From NCBI GenBank assembly GCA_024639505.1, contig JAHEIE010000005.1, positions 1 through 34,269 on the forward strand: a stretch of 34,269 bases of DNA. The letters run 5' to 3'. This document shows, piece after piece, positions 30,256 to 34,269 of this stretch (its first letter is position 1; every line of letters starts with the position of its first letter). The notes beneath the pieces were generated by a model that saw only the letters and a list, made by a program, of their open reading frames with translations, ran no database searches and was not told where the DNA came from. This stretch comes from Crocinitomicaceae bacterium. GTDB taxonomy: Bacteria > Bacteroidota > Bacteroidia > Flavobacteriales_D > CAJJDF01. The position numbers and the translations under genes are program-made.

Positions 30256-31572
30256 TTAATTCTCGTCCTTCCATTTCAGTCTATCTGCTTGGGCAAACTG
30301 CCATGGAGCTCCATTGTTTTCTATGTTACTGAACATTCCTGTTAATTCTGATGGTGCCTTGGACTCCTCCATTACCAAATATCTCCTTAAATCTACAATG
30401 ATTGATAATGGGTCAATATTCACTGGACAAGCTTCTACGCATGCATTACAGCTTGTACACGCCCATAATTCTTCTTCAGTAATATAATCGTGAACCAATG
30501 TTTTATTATCGTGTTTGTCTGCTCCATTATTTCTTTTGTAATCCCCCAATTCTACCATTCTATCTCTGGTATCCATCATTATTTTTCGAGGAGAAAGTAA
30601 CTTACCTGTTTGATTGGCAGGACATTCAGACGTACATCTTCCGCACTCGGTGCATGTGTATGCCTGAAGCAAACTGTTCCATGGTAAATCCGTTACATCT
30701 TTCACTCCAAATGTTTGTGGCTCACCCACAGGTTCTGCTGGTGCAGCATAAGGATCTGCTTCTGGGTCAAACATCATTTTCACTTCATTGGTAACGGCTT
30801 CCATGTTGGATAATCTGCCTTTTGCATCCAAATTGGAATACCACACATTAGGAAATGCTAAGAAAATATGAAAATGTTTGGAGTAAGGTAAGTAATTCAT
30901 AAAGGTAAGAACTATGGCTAAGTGTCCCCACCAACCTATTCTTTCAAATAAATGAAGAGTTTCTACATCCATTCCTCCAAATAAAAAGGGCCCATACCAT
31001 TGGCTCATCGCAAACCCATAACTTTCATTACCATTGGCAATATGCATGGCTTCATCGGCTCCGTTCATTGTGAAAATGAATAAAACCAAAAGGATCTCGA
31101 GGTACAAAATAATATTACCATCCAATTTTGGCCAACCTGTCATTTCATCTTTATGAAATCGCGGGAGTTTCAATAAATTTCTTCGAGCCAAAAAGGCAAA
31201 AGTAGCAACCAAAGCTAATACAGAAAGAACTTCAATAATACTGATAATTAATTTGTAAAAACCACCTAAATAAGGTTGAAAAATCCTGTGACTTTCAGTG
31301 ATTCCGTCAATTATTATTTCTATCAACTCTACCTGAGTCAAAATAAAAGCAACATAAATCACAAGGTGAAGTAATGCCGGAATTGGACGATGAAACATCT
31401 TCTTTTGTCCAAGTGCTACCAAGGTCATTACTTTCCATCTCTCTCCTTTTCGGTCGTTTATTTTTTTATCTCTTCCAAGATTTATATTGGCAATAACTTT
31501 CCTCACATTGAAAGCAAAGAAGCCAAAACCTACCGCAATTAATACAATAAACAAAATACTAGAAATTCCCAT
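30256..31572 (-). CDS. Membrane (Fe-S)-binding protein: HdrE/NarI-like helices plus 4Fe-4S dicluster domain
   Basis: The 438-residue protein has an N-terminal membrane part of about five to six helices (first at 5-24, others around 67-88, 106-128, 154-172, 212-230), resembling cytochrome b-like gamma subunits, with histidines in the helices that might bind haem. The soluble C-terminal part has two ferredoxin motifs: CTECGRCTSECP and CTSCNACVEACP, each with the CxxCxxCxxxCP pattern. Together this is an HdrE-HdrC-like fusion, proposed to pass electrons between quinone and the CCG protein encoded downstream. Physiological substrate is unknown. Confidence 0.92.
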   Translation of the reverse strand: MGISSILFIVLIAVGFGFFAFNVRKVIANINLGRDKKINDRKGERWKVMTLVALGQKKMFHRPIPALLHLVIYVAFILTQVELIEIIIDGITESHRIFQPYLGGFYKLIISIIEVLSVLALVATFAFLARRNLLKLPRFHKDEMTGWPKLDGNIILYLEILLVLFIFTMNGADEAMHIANGNESYGFAMSQWYGPFLFGGMDVETLHLFERIGWWGHLAIVLTFMNYLPYSKHFHIFLAFPNVWYSNLDAKGRLSNMEAVTNEVKMMFDPEADPYAAPAEPVGEPQTFGVKDVTDLPWNSLLQAYTCTECGRCTSECPANQTGKLLSPRKIMMDTRDRMVELGDYKRNNGADKHDNKTLVHDYITEEELWACTSCNACVEACPVNIDPLSIIVDLRRYLVMEESKAPSELTGMFSNIENNGAPWQFAQADRLKWKDEN

Positions 31573-31661
31573 AAAATAAGTGTGTAATTAGGTTGTGATA
31601 AAGATAGGCACTTTTTGAATAAATTATAAATGATACAGATTAATTAAGAATGGTTATAAAT

Positions 31662-31694
31662 AAAAAAAGCTACCTGAAAATTCAAGCAGCTTTT
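31662..31694 (-). terminator. Rho-independent terminator after mlaD-like gene
   Basis: On the minus strand, AAAAGCTGCTTGA pairs with TCAGGTAGCTTTT (13 bp with two G-U pairs) around the loop ATTT, and U residues run on past the stem (plus-strand A run 31662-31668). It lies about 20 nt after the MCE gene stop and ends the amidase-mlaD transcript. The rest of 31573-31714 is the leader of the Fe-S gene, with a weak -7-like TATCTTTA at 31599-31606. Confidence 0.85.
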
Positions 31695-31714
31695 GGTTTT
31701 GTAATCAGATGTTT

Positions 31715-32731
31715 TTATTTGGGTTGTTCATCCAATAATTTCTTCAATTTCTTTTCGTCAGTTGCATCTAGCTTCACCCCCTTATCTTTCCCTCCAAAAA
31801 CTGCAAACTGCAAGTATCTTTTTGGATGCGTCTTGATGTTGTTCACAAGCCTCTCGGTTTCCTGCAACATCGAGTTCATATTGTTCACAAGTTCATCACT
31901 GTAAATCAATTGATGAGCAGATCCATTTCCATTGTTAATCTCTTCCATCATTTTGGTCACCTCTGCCAACGCTGATTTCGTTTGCATTACGGTTCCTGCT
32001 ATGTCAGCGCCTTTTAGTGAATCTGAGAGATCAGAAAAATTATTCACCAAATTAGTGATCTTATCATTACTGGCTCTCACATTTTCTGTAATAAAAGTAA
32101 TGTTTTCTATAGTTTTTTTGATATCTGAAGAACTTCCCTTTACAACATTATCAACATCCTGGACGGTTGAGTTTAAAGTTGTAACTATTTGTCTCAGTGA
32201 ATACATCATTCTTCTCAGATTTTCACCGTCCGTTCCTAAAACAGTGTCAATACTAGCCAAAGATTTATTTAAATTGTTCAATAATACATTCACTTTTGTT
32301 TCAATAGGAACAATTTTCTGGGTAGCTAATTCAGTAATTCCAAACTTATAATCAGCGATAATCGTGTCCTTATCTTTCAATATTTTTTCACTTTTACCCA
32401 ACATAATTTGAATTGAACTTTCTCCCAAAACGGTAGTTTCAAGCTTGGCTTTAGAATCAATTGGAAAATCCAATTCAGACTCTGATATATTCAATACAGT
32501 AATCCAGTTTTTGTCTTCATCCAAAATATTATCTTGCACCACACCAATCTTGTTTCCTTTATAGTTTATACCCGATCCTGGAACTAATCCTTGAATGTTA
32601 TCGTAAGCCACATAAAACATTCTGTTTGAGCTAAATGCATTTATACCTTTCAAAAATTGTATTCCAAATAACAACAATGCGATTGCTACTATTACTGTTA
32701 ATCCAATTATAAATTCTTTTTTGTACTTCAA
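31715..32731 (-). CDS. MlaD/MCE family lipid-transport protein
   Basis: The 338-residue protein has one N-terminal transmembrane helix (about 7-28) and a single MCE domain (about 36-115: FYVAYDNIQGLVPGSGINYKG, IGVVQDN, ETTVLGESSIQIMLG). A long helical tail follows (about 130-330) and a basic end. MCE proteins form hexameric rings that move phospholipids between inner and outer membranes; the helical tail may form a tube. The MlaE permease and MlaF ATPase are not in the window. It follows the amidase gene by 12 nt and is ended by a terminator. Confidence 0.94.
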   Translation of the reverse strand: MKYKKEFIIGLTVIVAIALLLFGIQFLKGINAFSSNRMFYVAYDNIQGLVPGSGINYKGNKIGVVQDNILDEDKNWITVLNISESELDFPIDSKAKLETTVLGESSIQIMLGKSEKILKDKDTIIADYKFGITELATQKIVPIETKVNVLLNNLNKSLASIDTVLGTDGENLRRMMYSLRQIVTTLNSTVQDVDNVVKGSSSDIKKTIENITFITENVRASNDKITNLVNNFSDLSDSLKGADIAGTVMQTKSALAEVTKMMEEINNGNGSAHQLIYSDELVNNMNSMLQETERLVNNIKTHPKRYLQFAVFGGKDKGVKLDATDEKKLKKLLDEQPK

Positions 32732-32743
32732 ATCTTTTGATAT

Positions 32744-33835
32744 TTAGTTATTTCCTAGTTTTATTGCTTCCTTCAAATCTACTCTTTTTCCATCAACAAA
32801 CCCCATTAAAAAAGCATCTTTATACCCCTTGGCTTTCGCAGTTTTGAGCGATTGCTGAACAGAATTGTACGAAGAGGTATTTCCATAATAGTAACGGTAG
32901 TATTTTCCGTCTTTTTTAATCTCTACATCTCTTAATCCTTTAAAGTTATAAGATTTTGGCTCTATTTTATTTGTGGATGAAGCCAATTGTATCTTAAACT
33001 CAACTCGGGAACCACTCGTTGAAATTTCTTCTTTTTCAATTGATGAATTTGAGTTTTTTCGAATCTCATTGTATACCCTATCTCTTTTTTCTTTGTAAGT
33101 TTTAAAAGCTTCATAAATTGCTTTTGCCATTTTTTGCTGATTGGCAGAGCTTTTTAAAAAAGCGTTCTCTTTGGAATTTGTTAAAAATCCAGTCTCAATT
33201 AAAACACTAGGCATTGTTGTTTTATACAACACTACAAATCCAGCTTGCTTTACACCTCTGTCTTTTCTTCCAATTTTTTTAAATTCTTTTTGAATCTCAC
33301 TGGCAAAACTAATACTTTGGTTCAAATAGGCACTTAATTGCATGGTTCGAGCAATCAATTTTTCTGGTGTAATTTTTTGATAAGTTCTGCTGCTGTTTTC
33401 TTCTAGTTCAATTACAGAGTTCTCTCTTGCTGCTATTTCTTCTTGTTCGTCTGTTTTATGAAGTCCCAAAACATAGGTCTCAGTTCCATAAGGAGAAGAT
33501 TTCGCATTGGCATTGGCATGAATACAAATAAATAAATCTGCTTTTTTTGTGTTGGCTATTTTTGCTCTATTATCAAGAGTTACAAACTTATCTGTTTTTC
33601 TTGTATAGTCAACAGTTACATCTTTGTCATTGGCTTCTATTAGTTTACCCAGTTTCAGAGCAATGCTCAAAGCTATAGTCTTCTCTTTGCTTCCTGTCCC
33701 AGAACAACCATCATCATGACCACCATGCCCAGCATCAATCACTACAGTTTTAAATTTCTTACCTTGAGAATAAGAAGAGTTAAAAAAAAACAATGCTCCA
33801 CTCACAAGAAAGAGGATTCTAATTCGTTTGTGCAT
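32744..33835 (-). CDS. N-acetylmuramoyl-L-alanine amidase (Amidase_3) with SPOR-like C-terminus
   Basis: The enzyme cuts the bond between MurNAc and L-Ala in peptidoglycan during cell separation. The 363-residue protein (start at 33835) has a signal peptide (ending SSYSQ, about 24), an Amidase_3 domain (28-245) with zinc ligands His37 (DAGHGGHDDG), Glu51 (KEKTIAL) and His106 (CIHANA) and catalytic Glu214 (LIETGFLTN), and a C-terminal SPOR-like region (about 265-350: FKIQLASS, YRYYYGNTSSYNSVQQSLKTAKAKGYKDAF). A longer frame from 33874 adds 13 residues before the signal peptide and is less likely. It is divergent from the lptD-like gene, a common arrangement in Bacteroidota. Confidence 0.94.
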   Translation of the reverse strand: MHKRIRILFLVSGALFFFNSSYSQGKKFKTVVIDAGHGGHDDGCSGTGSKEKTIALSIALKLGKLIEANDKDVTVDYTRKTDKFVTLDNRAKIANTKKADLFICIHANANAKSSPYGTETYVLGLHKTDEQEEIAARENSVIELEENSSRTYQKITPEKLIARTMQLSAYLNQSISFASEIQKEFKKIGRKDRGVKQAGFVVLYKTTMPSVLIETGFLTNSKENAFLKSSANQQKMAKAIYEAFKTYKEKRDRVYNEIRKNSNSSIEKEEISTSGSRVEFKIQLASSTNKIEPKSYNFKGLRDVEIKKDGKYYRYYYGNTSSYNSVQQSLKTAKAKGYKDAFLMGFVDGKRVDLKEAIKLGNN

Positions 33836-33885
33836 AATTATGGGAGTTATCAGTGTCATTTTTTCTAAAAACATAGTTTTTCGAT

Positions 33886-33893
33886 TAACTTTG
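33886..33893 (+). promoter_or_regulatory. Putative -7 element for the lptD-like gene
   Basis: TAACTTTG matches TAnnTTTG exactly. It lies 15 nt before an ATG at 33908, which however opens only a six-codon frame ending at TAA (33926-33928). The same 72-nt gap must also hold the amidase promoter on the other strand. Confidence 0.4.
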
Positions 33894-33974
33894 CCTCAAT
33901 TTCTATTATGAGTACAAAACAAATTTAACATTATACCACTTAAGGACATATTCATACAAGTATTTTTTATTAGC

Positions 33975-34269
33975 TTGACATTGTTAATATTGTTGCTGCC
34001 AAGCTCCTTATTAGCGCAAGACACACTGCCTACTGAACCACCAAAAGTAAAAAGACTGATGGATGAGCCTGTGAAGTATGATGCTGTGGATTCTACAATT
34101 CTGGATGTGGTGGAGCAAAAAGTATACCTTTATAGCGGTGCAATTGTAAAATTTGGCGAAATTCAGCTAAAAGCAGGTTACATTGAATACGATTTTAAGA
34201 ATAAAAATGTGTGTGCATATCCCCGAAAAGACTCTTTAGGAAAAGATATTGAATTCCCTGAATTTACCG
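33975..34269 (+). CDS. LptD/OstA-like LPS-assembly outer-membrane protein (partial, start uncertain)
   Basis: The frame is open from 33912 to the window end. It encodes a hydrophobic signal segment (FFISLTLLILLLPSSLLAQ) and then VKYDAVDSTILDVVEQKVYLYSGA, a strand series with LKAGYIEYDF, and PRKDSLGKDIEFPEF, typical of the OstA-like N-terminal domain of Bacteroidota LptD, which places LPS in the outer membrane. No ATG is found in this frame before 34059, which would remove the signal peptide. Options are a TTG at 33975 (used here, giving a short signal peptide), or the ATG at 33908 with one base removed between 33908 and 33928 to join the frames. The latter would make a normal-length leader and fits the promoter. 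The gene continues beyond the window. Confidence 0.72.
   Translation, partial: MTLLILLLPSSLLAQDTLPTEPPKVKRLMDEPVKYDAVDSTILDVVEQKVYLYSGAIVKFGEIQLKAGYIEYDFKNKNVCAYPRKDSLGKDIEFPEFT

Noticed and set aside
1-34269. CRISPR array, prophage, insertion sequence, tRNA or rRNA
   Set aside because: I saw no regularly spaced repeats, transposase or phage-type genes, or recognisable tRNA/rRNA stretches; gene-free gaps are all under 200 bases.

Overview
The window looks like a chromosomal segment of a Bacteroidota bacterium, most likely a Flavobacteriales-type marine or freshwater organism. The evidence is low GC, near-absence of Shine-Dalgarno sequences, promoters resembling the Bacteroidetes -7 motif TAnnTTTG, type IX secretion (T9SS) C-terminal sorting domains, a PorP/SprF protein with a PorE-like partner, a periplasm-extended YidC, and many families largely confined to this phylum (DUF1684, DUF6438, GLPGLI/DUF4412-like proteins, 'GHxCC' OmpA proteins). 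There is no sign of phage, insertion sequences, CRISPR or RNA genes, and no gap between genes exceeds 300 bases.

Layout. (1) 1-1976, minus: a UMF1-type MFS transporter followed by a group 4-like glycosyltransferase cut by the window edge. (2) 2064-9984, minus: a tightly packed run of six genes with 1-4 nt overlaps or 3 nt gaps. It starts with a secreted LVIVD/Calx-beta protein carrying a T9SS sorting tail, then PorP/SprF, a PorE-like TPR/propeller/OmpA protein with an added DUF1573 domain, a DinB-fold protein, a secreted S15/CocE hydrolase with a T9SS tail, and a DUF1684 protein. (3) 10016-12629, minus: yidC, a DUF6438 lipoprotein and a clear terminator. (4) 12781-20060, plus: aroQ, 3-hydroxyacyl-CoA dehydrogenase, a soluble PAS histidine kinase with a single-domain response regulator, a dihydroorotase homologue lacking metal ligands, a fused SpmA/SpmB-type membrane protein, isochorismate synthase and a DUF4412-like secreted protein. 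(5) 20065-22834, minus: marC, anmK and a two-part GT2 glycosyltransferase. (6) 23014-24087, plus: a lipoprotein with unmistakable similarity to PNGase F. (7) 24096-25785, minus: a TerB-like/J-domain membrane protein and a double-OmpA protein. (8) 25906-28363, plus: acyl-CoA dehydrogenase, terminator, a LOG-family protein and an unknown secreted protein. (9) 28360-33835, minus: a cell-wall amidase with SPOR-like tail, an MCE/MlaD protein, terminator, then a membrane Fe-S dicluster protein, a small HAD-like protein, a CCG-domain Fe-S protein and a small conserved protein often mislabelled 'ABC transporter ATPase'. (10) 33886-34269, plus: the beginning of lptD, divergent from the amidase, with an apparent start-codon or frame problem.

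Functional themes are cell-envelope construction (YidC, LptD, MlaD, amidase, AnmK, OmpA proteins), surface export of hydrolytic or binding proteins through T9SS, glycan handling (PNGase F, two glycosyltransferases, AnmK) and redox or fatty-acid metabolism. The items most worth a second look are the lipoprotein PNGase F homologue, the T9SS cargo/PorP/PorE-DUF1573 operon, the Hdr-like Fe-S pair, the degenerate dihydroorotase and the odd lptD start. Several gene starts were moved downstream of the longest open frame because conserved N-termini, signal peptides or promoter positions support the shorter form.
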